Below are positions 44,633 to 54,304 of a stretch of 64,000 nt of DNA, piece by piece. The notes beneath the pieces are model-generated. The model worked only from the letters and a program-made list of their open reading frames with translations, was not told the origin of the DNA and ran no database searches. Each line of letters begins with the position of its first letter. The first letter of the stretch is position 1. Source of the DNA: Phycisphaerae bacterium (GTDB taxonomy: Bacteria > Planctomycetota > Phycisphaerae > Sedimentisphaerales > Anaerobacaceae); contig JAPLMX010000221.1 of the NCBI GenBank assembly GCA_026386805.1, forward strand, positions 1 to 64,000, in the 5' to 3' direction. Both the position numbers and the translations under genes were made by a program.

Positions 44633-45466
44633 ATGAACAAGGTATTGGTTGGAGTTCTGGTCGGCGGGATCGTAGCTGTGCATGGGGTGGTTGGACTGGG
44701 TGGCGTGCCCTTGAACAACCTGGAGGGTGTCGGAGGGATTGCGTTCAACCCGTTGGCGTACCCCGCCGGCAATGGGACGCCGGAGACTAAGAACGAGGAT
44801 GCTGCAACGAAAGAGCATATCTTCGGCCTGCCGCAAATCGGGGCCTGGTACGTCCATCTGGGTGATACCTCGATCGACTGGACGGCCCTGGGCGCCGCCG
44901 AGACACTCTTTCAGCGGGTGGAGGTCTCCTATGGGCACGAGATCATCGGCCTGGAAGGGACCGACACGATCTACAAGGACAATGCCGGCGCAAAACTGCT
45001 CGTGATCAAGGAAGGCAAGGTCGTGCCCGCCGTGTCCGTGGGAGGCGTCTGGAAACACACGACCTTCGATGTACCGGCTAACGTCGATGAGTCGGGGATC
45101 GACCTCTACTTGGTCGCTACAAAGCTGATCAAGGAGCTGCCAAAGCCTGTGCTATTGTCCGGCGGCCTGATCTCCACGACGGGCCGAACCCTCGGAGTCC
45201 TCGGATTCGATGGGGACAGAGCCGAGGCGTTCTTCGGGAACGTCGATGTGCTCCCACTGGAATATATCGCCCTGGGGTTCGAGTACCGGCAGGGCGCGCA
45301 CTTCGATGACTTCAAGAACGCGGACTACTGGAACGCCCATTTGGCATGGTTCGCGAACAAGAACCTGACCCTGGTGGGAGCGTATGTGAACGCCGGTGAC
45401 GAGAAATCATCGTCCCAAGTCGGTCTCGGCGACGGCTTCGTCCTGAGTGCGCAGTACACATTCTAA
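44633..45466 (+). CDS. DUF3034-like outer-membrane beta-barrel protein
   Basis: A 277-residue exported protein. A short signal peptide (MNKVLVGVLVGGIVAVHGVV) precedes alternating amphipathic strands such as IGAWYVHLGDTSIDWTALGA, ETLFQRVEVSYGHEIIG and LGVLGFDGDRAEAFFGNVDV, ending in VLSAQYTF with a C-terminal Phe as in outer-membrane barrels. The order of motifs fits DUF3034. It might be a porin for a sulfur compound, an inference from its place between yezD and metY. Start ATG has GAAGGGG upstream. Confidence 0.7.
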   Translation: MNKVLVGVLVGGIVAVHGVVGLGGVPLNNLEGVGGIAFNPLAYPAGNGTPETKNEDAATKEHIFGLPQIGAWYVHLGDTSIDWTALGAAETLFQRVEVSYGHEIIGLEGTDTIYKDNAGAKLLVIKEGKVVPAVSVGGVWKHTTFDVPANVDESGIDLYLVATKLIKELPKPVLLSGGLISTTGRTLGVLGFDGDRAEAFFGNVDVLPLEYIALGFEYRQGAHFDDFKNADYWNAHLAWFANKNLTLVGAYVNAGDEKSSSQVGLGDGFVLSAQYTF

Positions 45467-45483
45467 GAACAACAGAAGGGACA

Positions 45484-46821
<1,338 letters not shown>

Positions 46822-46848
46822 GAGGATATGTGAAAGGACAGGTACTAT

Positions 46849-47778
46849 ATGAGCAGAATCTTTCATGATATTACCGAGACGATTGGCAATACGCCGCTGG
46901 TGCAGCTCAACAAGATCGCCGAGGGGGCCGGCGCCACGGTGTTGGCCAAACTCGAATCGTTCAATCCGCTTTCCAGTGTGAAGGACCGCATCGCTCTGGC
47001 GATGATCGAAGATGCCGAGAAACGCGGCGTTCTGCAAAAGGACTCCGTGCTCATCGAGCCGACGAGCGGTAATACGGGGATCGCCCTGGCGTTCGTGGCG
47101 GCGGCCAAGGGATACCGGCTGATCCTCACCATGCCGGAAACCATGAGCATCGAGCGACGACAGCTTCTACAGATTCTCGGGGCTGACCTGGTTCTCACGC
47201 CGGGCACCGAGGGAATGAAAGGGGCGATCAAGAAGGCCGAAGAACTCGCGGCCGGCACGCCCAACGCCGTCCTCCTGCAGCAGTTTGCCAATCCGGCCAA
47301 TCCCGAAATCCACCGCCAGACCACTGCGGAAGAAATCTGGAAGGATACCGACGGCAAGGTCGATATCCTGGTGGCCGGAGTCGGCACCGGCGGAACGATC
47401 ACGGGGGTCGCGGAGGTCATTAAGAAAAGAAAGAAGACGTTCCGCGCCATCGCCGTAGAGCCGGATAGTTCCCCCGTCTTGTCCGGGGGCCAGCCGGGAC
47501 CTCATAAGATCCAAGGGATCGGCGCGGGTTTCGTGCCCCAGGTGCTCAATACCGGGATCATCGACGAAATCATCCGGGTCCGAGACGACGATGCGGGTCA
47601 CACGGCTCGAAAACTGGCGAAACTCGAGGGAATCCTCGTCGGCATCTCCAGCGGCGCTGCCTGTTGGACCGCGCTGGAGGTGGCCAAAAAGCCGGAAAAC
47701 AAAGGAAAATTGATCGTCGTCGTGCTCCCGGACACAGGCGAGCGGTATCTTTCCACGTGGTTGTTCAAAGGTGGGTAA
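46849..47778 (+). CDS. cysK: Cysteine synthase (O-acetylserine sulfhydrylase)
   Basis: A 309-residue PLP enzyme that makes cysteine from O-acetylserine and sulfide. PLP lysine Lys45 in SSVKDRIAL, the substrate loop [13 protein letters not shown], the phosphate-binding [10 protein letters not shown] and the C-terminal [15 protein letters not shown] are all present. It starts 27 bases after metY with its own GAAAGGA box. The conserved ending distinguishes it from CysM. A fragment of a second cysK-like end lies downstream of the cluster. Confidence 0.95.
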   Translation: MSRIFHDITETIGNTPLVQLNKIAEGAGATVLAKLESFNPLSSVKDRIALAMIEDAEKRGVLQKDSVLIEPTSGNTGIALAFVAAAKGYRLILTMPETMSIERRQLLQILGADLVLTPGTEGMKGAIKKAEELAAGTPNAVLLQQFANPANPEIHRQTTAEEIWKDTDGKVDILVAGVGTGGTITGVAEVIKKRKKTFRAIAVEPDSSPVLSGGQPGPHKIQGIGAGFVPQVLNTGIIDEIIRVRDDDAGHTARKLAKLEGILVGISSGAACWTALEVAKKPENKGKLIVVVLPDTGERYLSTWLFKGG

Positions 47779-47827
47779 CCCTCGCCTGTTCGCAATACGC
47801 AGGTGAGAGGAAGAACAGAGGTAAGAT

Positions 47828-49204
47828 ATGGGAAAGGAACTGGACAACATCCTCCAAGCCGTGGGAGGCACGCCGCTGGTAAGGCTTACCAAGATGGCGC
47901 GAGGGATCAAATCGGCTGTGTACGTCAAACCTGAGATGCTGAACCCCGGCGGGAGCGTGAAGGATCGCATCGCGATTGCCATGATCGCCGCCGCCGAGCG
48001 GGAAGGAAAGCTGAGGCCCGGCGGGACGATCGTCGAGGCGACCGCCGGCAATACGGGCGCAGGACTGGCCCTGGTGGCGGCGCTCAAGGGGTACCGTTGC
48101 ATTTTCGTCCTGCCCGATAAGATGAGCCAGGAGAAGATCAACCTACTCAGGGCCTACGGCGCCGAGATCGTGATTACGCCGACGTCGGTGCCGCCGGACT
48201 CGCCCGAAAGCTATAACGGGACGGCGGACCGTCTGGCGCGGGAGATCCCGAATTCGTTCCGGCCCAACCAGTTCGAGAACCCGAACAATCCCCGGGCGCA
48301 TTACCTGACGACCGGGCCGGAGATCTGGGAGGATTCCGGCGGCAAGGTGGAGGTGTTTGTCGCGGGGATGGGGACCGGCGGGACCATCTCCGGCACGGGA
48401 CGGTTCCTCAAGGAAAAGAACCCGAACCTCATCATTGTAGGCGCCGATCCGCAAGGCTCGATTCTTTCAGGAGATGCACCCCAGTCGTACCAAGTCGAAG
48501 GGATTGGAGAGGATTTCATCCCCAAGACCTTCCATCGCCAGCTTGTCGACGAGATGGTGCGGGTGACCGATGAGGAATCGTTTCTGACGGCCCGCCGGCT
48601 CGCGCGGGAAGAGGGTATTCTGGCGGGAGGCTCCTCCGGCACGGCCCTCACGGCCGCGCTCCAATTCGCCCAACGGTTGGAGGAACCAAAGTACATCGCC
48701 GTTCTTCTGCCGGATACGGGAAGGAACTACCTCAACAAGATCTACTCCGACCAATGGATGATGGAGAACGGCTTCTTGCGGGAGAACCGCTCCACCGTGG
48801 CGCACGTGCAGGATGCCCTGCTCACAAAGAAGGCGTTTCCGCCGCTGATCTACGTTTCACCAAGAGACAATTTGATTTGCGCCATTGCGCGGATGCAGGA
48901 GTACAATATCTCCCAGTTGCCCGTGATCGAGGCCAATAAGACCGTCGGGAGCATCAATGAAGAGTCCGTCATGAGACTGCTTCACGACGGACTGAATTTC
49001 GAGGAACAGCAGATTGGGGCCGTCATGGGCAAACCCCTGCCGGCACTGGACAGCGAAACGGACATCTCCGAAGCGTTTCGATTGCTTCTTTCCGGGGCTT
49101 CCGGCATCGTTGTCGTGCAGGACGGCACGCCGCGGGGAGTCATTACCAAGTCGGATCTGGTGAGCTTCTGGACACAGAGGAAGGAGGAGCCGGATGCGGT
49201 TTGA
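47828..49204 (+). CDS. cbs: Cystathionine beta-synthase with CBS domains
   Basis: A 458-residue protein. Residues 1-310 are the PLP fold (Lys45 in GGSVKDRIAI; EATAGNTGAGLAL; GMGTGGTISGTG), making cystathionine from serine (or O-acetylserine) and homocysteine. Residues about 325-455 are two CBS domains (PLIYVSPRDNLICAIARMQE; LLLSGASGIVVVQDGTPRGV) that usually bind adenosyl ligands and tune activity. No N-terminal haem domain is present. The stop overlaps the next gene by 11 bases. It provides the first half of reverse trans-sulfuration. Confidence 0.93.
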   Translation: MGKELDNILQAVGGTPLVRLTKMARGIKSAVYVKPEMLNPGGSVKDRIAIAMIAAAEREGKLRPGGTIVEATAGNTGAGLALVAALKGYRCIFVLPDKMSQEKINLLRAYGAEIVITPTSVPPDSPESYNGTADRLAREIPNSFRPNQFENPNNPRAHYLTTGPEIWEDSGGKVEVFVAGMGTGGTISGTGRFLKEKNPNLIIVGADPQGSILSGDAPQSYQVEGIGEDFIPKTFHRQLVDEMVRVTDEESFLTARRLAREEGILAGGSSGTALTAALQFAQRLEEPKYIAVLLPDTGRNYLNKIYSDQWMMENGFLRENRSTVAHVQDALLTKKAFPPLIYVSPRDNLICAIARMQEYNISQLPVIEANKTVGSINEESVMRLLHDGLNFEEQQIGAVMGKPLPALDSETDISEAFRLLLSGASGIVVVQDGTPRGVITKSDLVSFWTQRKEEPDAV

Positions 49205-50336
49205 GACGAAGGCGATTCACACGGGGCAACAGTCCGATCTTTCCACCGGTGCAGTGATTGTGCCGGTATTCCAGACCTCGACGTACCAACAGGAAGCGTT
49301 AGGAAAACACAAAGGCTACGAGTATTCGAGGACCGGCAATCCTACCCGCACCGCGCTGGAGACGTGTCTGGCCGAGCTGGAAGGAGGCAAGTACGGACTG
49401 GCGTTCTCTTCCGGACTGGCGGCGACCACGGCGGTCTTCTCCCTGTTCGGCCAGGGAACCCACATCGTATTGGGCGACGACCTGTACGGCGGGACCTATC
49501 GCCTGATGGAGAAAGTGTTCCGAAAGTGGGGAATCTCGGCGACCTACGCCGACGTGGACGATCCCGAGTCTTTCGAGCGGTCCATCACCGCGCAGACCCG
49601 GCTGATCTGGATCGAGTCGCCGACCAATCCGCTTCTCAAGGTCATCGACATTAAGCGTCTGGCCGGCGTTGCCCAAGCCGCGAAGGTGCCCCTGGCCGTG
49701 GACAACACGTTTGCCAGTCCCTATTTCCAGAACCCGCTTGCCCTGGGCGCCGATCTCGTGGTGCACAGCACAACCAAGTACATCAACGGCCACAGCGACG
49801 TCGTGGGCGGGGCCCTGGTGGTGAATGATGAGGCCCTCTACAACGAGCTCAAGTTTCATCAAAACGCGGCCGGGGCGGTACCAGGGCCCTGGGATTGCTG
49901 GCTCACGTTGCGCGGCCTCAAGACGCTGGCCCTCAGGATGAGGGAGCACGAGAAGAACGCGAAGTACCTCGCCGAATTCCTCTCCCGGCACGAGAAAGTC
50001 GTCCGAACTTACTACCCGGGTCTGGAGGGCACGAGAGACTACGAGATCGCCTCAAAGCAGATGCGGGGTTTCGGGGGGATGCTCAGTTTCGAGATCAAGG
50101 GAGGCGTTCCCGCCGTCGAGAGGTTCCTGTCCGGTCTGAAGATCTTTCTGCTGGCTGAGAGTCTGGGCGGGGTGGAGTCCTTGGTCAGCTACCCGGCCAA
50201 GATGACCCACGCATCCATGCCCGAGCAGGAGCGTCTCAAGAGAGGGATCACGGACACTCTGATCCGACTGTCGGTTGGTATTGAAAACTGCGAGGACCTG
50301 AAAACGGACTTGGAAAACGCCCTGTTGGATTCATAA
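49194..50336 (+). CDS. metB: Cystathionine gamma-synthase or gamma-lyase
   Basis: A 380-residue PLP enzyme with the cystathionine-enzyme core: AIHTGQQSDLSTGAVIVPVF, YSRTGNPTRTALE, the PLP lysine Lys195 in VVHSTTKYINGHSD, and the end [20 protein letters not shown]. Sequence alone does not decide between gamma-synthase (metB) and gamma-lyase. Because it overlaps cbs, a lyase completing reverse trans-sulfuration (cystathionine to cysteine) is the more likely job. The ribosome binding site AGGAGG lies inside the end of cbs, so translation is coupled. Confidence 0.9.
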   Translation: MRFETKAIHTGQQSDLSTGAVIVPVFQTSTYQQEALGKHKGYEYSRTGNPTRTALETCLAELEGGKYGLAFSSGLAATTAVFSLFGQGTHIVLGDDLYGGTYRLMEKVFRKWGISATYADVDDPESFERSITAQTRLIWIESPTNPLLKVIDIKRLAGVAQAAKVPLAVDNTFASPYFQNPLALGADLVVHSTTKYINGHSDVVGGALVVNDEALYNELKFHQNAAGAVPGPWDCWLTLRGLKTLALRMREHEKNAKYLAEFLSRHEKVVRTYYPGLEGTRDYEIASKQMRGFGGMLSFEIKGGVPAVERFLSGLKIFLLAESLGGVESLVSYPAKMTHASMPEQERLKRGITDTLIRLSVGIENCEDLKTDLENALLDS

Positions 50337-50347
50337 AGCAAAGGTGG

Positions 50348-50470
50348 ATGCCCGACACAGGGGAGCGGTATCACTCTACATGGCTGTTTCAAGATCCGGG
50401 TCTGGTGTATCTGCCGGAATCGACACGCGTCGAAAGACATGCATACGCCGCGTCTTCTGCGGTCGAGTAA
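50348..50470 (+). pseudogene. C-terminal fragment of a cysteine synthase-like gene
   Basis: Eleven bases after the metB stop a frame reads MPDTGERYHSTWLFQDPGLV, nearly the same as the end of cysK ([16 protein letters not shown]), then a short tail to TAA. The rest of the gene is missing. It shows that another cysK-like copy once ended this cluster, perhaps lost by recombination with the cbs or metB gene. Confidence 0.6.
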
Positions 50471-50743
50471 TCCCTTTGAGCCTGGAGATGGCTGGAGTTG
50501 CCATCCTGCCAAATCAGGATTTACGTCCGGCTGTCAAGAACGAGCCGGCAGGCGTGCGGACCTGCAGATCGACAACTCGATGGCAGGGCACGATCCGTCG
50601 TGGGACAGGACTCTACCGCGATTCCCAGCGGCAATTGCGCCGCGAACAGGCGTCAGAAAGGAAGGGGTGGGAATGTTGTGAAAGGCCCGTGGGTGAAATG
50701 AGGCAGCGACCAGAGCGATAGGCCTCCTCCCTTACCAGCCGCC
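50471..50743. other. Non-coding spacer
   Basis: No supported gene; short open frames here have no recognisable product. Confidence 0.4.
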
Positions 50744-50834
50744 ACGGAGGACCGAGGACGGGAAGGGCCCCCAAACGCGATTCTTTACGTTTGGGAACCC
50801 AGAGCAGCGGACGCGGCCGTCCTCTGTCCTCCGT
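50744..50834. repeat. Heptad-phased inverted repeat enclosing a REP palindrome
   Basis: The arms ACGGAGGACCGAGGACGG and CCGTCCTCTGTCCTCCGT pair at 17 of 18 positions; each is built of seven-base steps (ACGGAGG ACCGAGG). Inside lies CCCAAACG...CGTTTGGG (50770-50795), a member of the palindrome family found in dnaB. It sits past the stop of rplI and may end the ribosomal operon. Confidence 0.7.
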
Positions 50835-50854
50835 CCTCCGTCTTCGATCTTGAC

Positions 50855-51352
50855 TTAGGCTTCCTGCTCTTGTTTCTCTTGCTTCTGGTCGCCCGGCTGC
50901 TCCTCGACCTGCTCGGCGACGACCACCACGCGAACGGTCGCCGTCAGATCGTCGGCGAAGCGAAGAGTCACGTTGTGCGTGCCGAGCTGTTTGATATGCT
51001 CAGGCAGCTTGACGATCTCGTCGGCGACCTCGAAGCCCTGGGTCCGCAGGTTGGCGGCGATCAGGGCCTCCGTAATCGAGCCGAACAGCACGCCCTGCTC
51101 GTTGGCGCGAGCCGCCAGGACCGCTTCGGCCCCGTTGACCGCCTCGACCGCCTTTTCGATCCGCCGGCGCTCGCGCAGCCGCTGCTCCGACCGCTTGGCC
51201 TTCTCCTTCGCCAAAGCTCGGACGTTTCCTTCCGTCGCCACCTTGGCCAGCCCCTGCGGTAGGAGATAATTCCGCGCGTAGCCGGTGTTGACTTCGACGA
51301 TGTCGCCGAGCCAGCCTAATTTCTGGATATCTTCACAAAGCAATACTTTCAT
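50855..51352 (-). CDS. rplI: 50S ribosomal protein L9
   Basis: A 165-residue protein binding 23S rRNA near the L1 stalk. The N-terminal domain MKVLLCEDIQKLGWLGDIVE and NTGYARNYLLPQGLA is the L9 signature; a long helix and a C-terminal domain follow, with a charged Glu/Gln/Lys tail (GDQKQEKQEQEA). It is the last gene of glmU-prs-rplY-pth-rpsF-ssb-rpsR-rplI. AAGGA precedes the ATG. Confidence 0.96.
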   Translation of the reverse strand: MKVLLCEDIQKLGWLGDIVEVNTGYARNYLLPQGLAKVATEGNVRALAKEKAKRSEQRLRERRRIEKAVEAVNGAEAVLAARANEQGVLFGSITEALIAANLRTQGFEVADEIVKLPEHIKQLGTHNVTLRFADDLTATVRVVVVAEQVEEQPGDQKQEKQEQEA

Positions 51353-51370
51353 AGTCCTTACCCCTTGGGA

Positions 51371-51479
51371 ATTTATGATTTATGATTTACGACTTTTGAT
51401 TTTAAGACGGGGCACTCGGGACTGATCTCACCGCCGCGCAACCCCAAATCATCAATCAAAAATCATCAATCATAAATCC
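51371..51479. repeat. Heptad-phased inverted repeat, rpsR-rplI spacer
   Basis: The left arm runs ATTTATG ATTTATG ATTTACG ACTTTTG ATTTT and the right arm AAATCATCAATCAAAAATCA continues TCAATCATAAATCC, complementary with mismatches around a GC-rich middle. It fills the whole gap between rpsR and rplI. Confidence 0.7.
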
Positions 51480-51482
51480 GAT

Positions 51483-51764
51483 TTACGTCGAGTAGGGCAG
51501 CAGCGCCATGAACCGGGCCCGCTTGATGGCCGTTTTGGCCTTTCTCTGACAGCCGGCGCAGTTGCCGCTGCGTTTGCGGGAGTAGATCTTGCCTCGATTG
51601 GTCAGCAGCTTCTGCAGGGTATCGATATCCTTGTAATCGATGTACTTGATGCTGCCCCGGCAAAACCGGCACTGCGTCTGGTCGCGGGCGCCGGCAAATC
51701 CCGTCCTTCGTCTCGTCGTCGTCGTCCGCTGCGTTCGTTGCGTGTTTTCTTGTCGAAATGCCAT
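51483..51764 (-). CDS. rpsR: 30S ribosomal protein S18
   Basis: A 93-residue small-subunit protein. The conserved block CRFCRGSIKYIDYKDIDTLQ and the C-terminal GNCAGCQRKAKTAIKRARFM identify S18; the CxxC pairs (CRFC, CAGC) show the zinc-binding form. I start at the internal ATG (MAFRQENTQRTQ), which has GAGGT upstream. It lies in the usual order rpsF-ssb-rpsR-rplI. Confidence 0.95.
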   Translation of the reverse strand: MAFRQENTQRTQRTTTTRRRTGFAGARDQTQCRFCRGSIKYIDYKDIDTLQKLLTNRGKIYSRKRSGNCAGCQRKAKTAIKRARFMALLPYST

Positions 51765-51786
51765 AGAAACCTCATGTATCAATTCT

Positions 51787-51846
51787 GAGTTCCAAGTTTG
51801 AAGTGTGAAGTCTCAAGATGCCTCCCGCTTCAAACTTCCAACGGGA
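51787..51846. repeat. Phased inverted repeat, ssb-rpsR spacer
   Basis: AAGTTTGAAGTGTGAAG on the left and CTTCAAACTT on the right can pair (AAGTTTGAAG/CTTCAAACTT). The steps AAGTTTG AAGTGTG AAGTCTC are seven bases long. Confidence 0.55.
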
Positions 51847-51848
51847 AA

Positions 51849-52301
51849 CTAAAACGGTATATCCGAATCGGGGATCGGCTCGTTCGCACGGCCCCGTGCG
51901 GGCGGTCCAGACTCGTCGTACCCCGGCTCGGACGGATCGGCTCCGGCTCCGGGGCCAGGGCCAGGGCCGCCGGTGCCGGGCAGGAACTGGAAATTCTCGA
52001 CCGTCACCCGGAGCTTGCTCTTCTTGGATCCATCCTGGGCCGTCCAGGAATCAAAGGTCAGTCTCCCCTCGAGGAAAATCGGCTTGCCCTTGCTGAAGAA
52101 CTTGTTGATGTTCTCCGCCGTGCGCCCGAACGCGCGGCAATCCACAAAACAAGTGTCTTCCCGCTGACTTCCGTCCTGGCCGGTCCACTTGCGATTGGTC
52201 GCGACGCCGAAGTCCACCACCGCGGTCTGATTCGGCGTGTACGAAAGCTGCGGGTCCCTGGTCAGGTTCCCCAGCAGCAGGACTTTGTTGAAACCAGCCA
52301 T
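51849..52301 (-). CDS. ssb: Single-stranded DNA-binding protein
   Basis: A 150-residue protein with the OB fold in residues 1-108 (FNKVLLLGNLTRDPQLSYTP; FVDCRAFGRTAENINKFFSK), a Gly/Pro-rich linker, and the acidic tip DSDIPF that binds replication partners. It covers single-stranded DNA at the fork. Its place between rpsF and rpsR is conserved across bacteria. GAGGTAAG precedes the ATG. Confidence 0.96.
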   Translation of the reverse strand: MAGFNKVLLLGNLTRDPQLSYTPNQTAVVDFGVATNRKWTGQDGSQREDTCFVDCRAFGRTAENINKFFSKGKPIFLEGRLTFDSWTAQDGSKKSKLRVTVENFQFLPGTGGPGPGPGAGADPSEPGYDESGPPARGRANEPIPDSDIPF

Positions 52302-52418
52302 ATCTTACCTCGTGCCCGTCGGGCGCACTGCCTCGCGCACGACGCAATTCCTTTCGTAATGGCAGCGGTGGGGCAAATCCCCCGTTGCCGACCGAACACC
52401 TGCCCCGCGCGAACGGGT

Positions 52419-52880
52419 CTACCGCTCGGCACCGTCGCCGGCATACCGGCCTCCCGACGGCTCGTAGTTCCGGCCCGTGTCCCGCCGGTCCCGGCGCCGA
52501 TCGGAGTCGTCGGCCTCGGGGGGCCCTTCGACCGGCTCGACCCGCGGCAGGCCCTTGATGTCCGCCTCAATCATCTCGGGCGGCCGCTTCTCCGTGCCCA
52601 GGATCAGAACGCGCATGATCTTCTCCGACAGCAGCACGTCCTTCTCGATTCCCGTGATGCGCGGGCCTTCGGCCTTGAAGTAGGCCAAAATGTACGTTCC
52701 GCGGGTCTTGCGGGCGATGTCGTAGGCGAGCTTGCGTTCGCCCCATTTCCGGATCGCGACCACCTCGGCGTCCGCTCGTTTGAGGATGTTCTCGACCACG
52801 GCCAGCGTGCCTTCCCAATCGGCGGTCGCCAGGGCCGAATCGACCAGGAACATCCCTTCATACAATCGCTTTGCAGCCAT
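52419..52880 (-). CDS. rpsF: 30S ribosomal protein S6
   Basis: A 153-residue protein, longer than the usual 95-130 because of a charged C-terminal extension (DDSDRRRDRRDTGRNYEPSG). The core KRLYEGMFLVDSALATADWE and RKTRGTYILAYFKAEGPRIT matches S6, which pairs with S18 on the small-subunit platform. S18 is encoded two genes downstream. Confidence 0.93.
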   Translation of the reverse strand: MAAKRLYEGMFLVDSALATADWEGTLAVVENILKRADAEVVAIRKWGERKLAYDIARKTRGTYILAYFKAEGPRITGIEKDVLLSEKIMRVLILGTEKRPPEMIEADIKGLPRVEPVEGPPEADDSDRRRDRRDTGRNYEPSGGRYAGDGAER

Positions 52881-52960
52881 CTGTGAACCTATTACCTCCC
52901 GATTATGAGTAAACTCTTCACGTCAACATTCCATCGGACAGGGTGCAGGCGACGCACGCG

Positions 52961-53539
52961 TTACTGGTCCTGCATCCTGTTGAACTCGTTCATCGTCCTA
53001 TCCACACCAAATTCGAGCCAGTACAGCACGGCGTCCCGCGCCCGCAGAATCGCCCGATTCAGGAGCGGCTTCTCCTCGGACTCGGGCCGGCCCAGCACGT
53101 GCCCGACCGCCTCGTCGCCCAGCCGCGCGCCGATCCCAACGCGGCAGCGGGCGAACTCATCCGTTCCGAGCTTCTGGATGATGTCGGCCAGGCCGTTGTG
53201 CCCGCCCGCCGAGCCCTCGGCCCGGATGCGAAGCACCCCGGTCTCGAGAGCCATGTCATCCACCACGACCATCAGATCGTGAAGGTCCATCTTGTAGAAC
53301 CCGACCGCCGTGGCCACCGACTGGCCGCTACGATTCATGAACGTCCACGGCTTCATCAGGATCACTTTCCTGCCTGCGCGCCAGCCTTCGCCGATCCGGG
53401 CGTTGAACTTTCGCTGCTTGACCTCAATCCCCAGTGCGTCTTCGAGGGTCTCGATCACTTTGAAGCCCAAGTTATGCCGCGTCTCGGCATATTCCGGACC
53501 GGGATTGCCAAGACCAACCACAAGCCTGATCTCCGCCAT
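52961..53539 (-). CDS. pth: Peptidyl-tRNA hydrolase
   Basis: A 192-residue enzyme that releases peptides from drop-off peptidyl-tRNA. The signature LVVGLGNPGPEYAETRHNLG carries the catalytic His, and VVVDDMALETGVLRIRAEGS with GGHNGLADIIQKLG completes the active site. Length and order of motifs are standard. It starts 33 bases after rplY, the common rplY-pth pair. Confidence 0.96.
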   Translation of the reverse strand: MAEIRLVVGLGNPGPEYAETRHNLGFKVIETLEDALGIEVKQRKFNARIGEGWRAGRKVILMKPWTFMNRSGQSVATAVGFYKMDLHDLMVVVDDMALETGVLRIRAEGSAGGHNGLADIIQKLGTDEFARCRVGIGARLGDEAVGHVLGRPESEEKPLLNRAILRARDAVLYWLEFGVDRTMNEFNRMQDQ

Positions 53540-53572
53540 CGGATCCTCAGCACGGGGCCATCAACTCCTGCA

Positions 53573-54220
53573 CTACTGGGCCACTTCGCCTTCTTCGGCC
53601 GTCGGGGCTTTCTCCCGGATCACTTCGGGCGCGATCGGCGTCTCCGCCTCGATCTGCTCGGTGGTCTTGGCCTCCGCGAGCACGCGGCAGGTCACCACCA
53701 TGATGTCGGGCAGGCTCATTAGCTTCACGCCTTCCGGCAGCTTCACGTCCCGGGCGTAGATGGACTGGCCCACGTCGAGGTCCTTCACCGGCACGACGAT
53801 CGACTCCGGAATATCGACGGCCAAGCACTCCACGTCCAGGTGGTCCATGTGCGATTCGAGCACGCCACCTTCTTGAGTCCCTTTGGGCACGCCCTTGAGC
53901 TCCAGCGCGACTTCCACTTTGATTCTCTCGGTTACGTCCACGCGAATCAGATCGGCGTGGAGAATCGTGCGGCCGAGATGATCGTACTGCAGATCCTTGA
54001 TGATCATCTTCTCGGCATTCCCGGCAATCACCACATCCAGTAGCCGGTGGCCATGACGAAGGCCCTCCACGAAATCATGGGCGTCCAGCGAGATCGCCAC
54101 GGGCTCCTGCTTGTGCCCGTACACAATGGCCGGGATTCGGCCTTTGCGGCGCACGGCGGCCGCCGCTTTCGAGCCCATCTGTTCCCGCGGTTCGGCCTGC
54201 AATGACAACATTTCAATCAT
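53573..54220 (-). CDS. rplY: 50S ribosomal protein L25 (long CTC form)
   Basis: A 215-residue 5S-rRNA-binding protein. The N-terminal L25 domain (KAAAAVRRKGRIPAIVYGHK; LQYDHLGRTILHADLIRVDV) is joined to the TL5/CTC C-terminal beta domain (GVLESHMDHLDVECLAVDIP) and an acidic tail. GGAAGG precedes the ATG. Confidence 0.94.
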   Translation of the reverse strand: MIEMLSLQAEPREQMGSKAAAAVRRKGRIPAIVYGHKQEPVAISLDAHDFVEGLRHGHRLLDVVIAGNAEKMIIKDLQYDHLGRTILHADLIRVDVTERIKVEVALELKGVPKGTQEGGVLESHMDHLDVECLAVDIPESIVVPVKDLDVGQSIYARDVKLPEGVKLMSLPDIMVVTCRVLAEAKTTEQIEAETPIAPEVIREKAPTAEEGEVAQ

Positions 54221-54239
54221 AACTGTCCTTCCAAGAGAG

Positions 54240-54300
54240 TCTTAAGTCTGAAGTCGGAAGTTTGAAGCACTTCACACGGTAGACTTCACACTTCAAACCC
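54240..54300. repeat. Phased inverted repeat, prs-rplY spacer
   Basis: AAGTCTG AAGTCGG AAGTTTG AAGC on the left faces CTTCACACTTCAAACC on the right. It has the same seven-base design as the other spacers of this cluster but a different heptamer. Confidence 0.6.
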
Positions 54301-54304
54301 GTTT

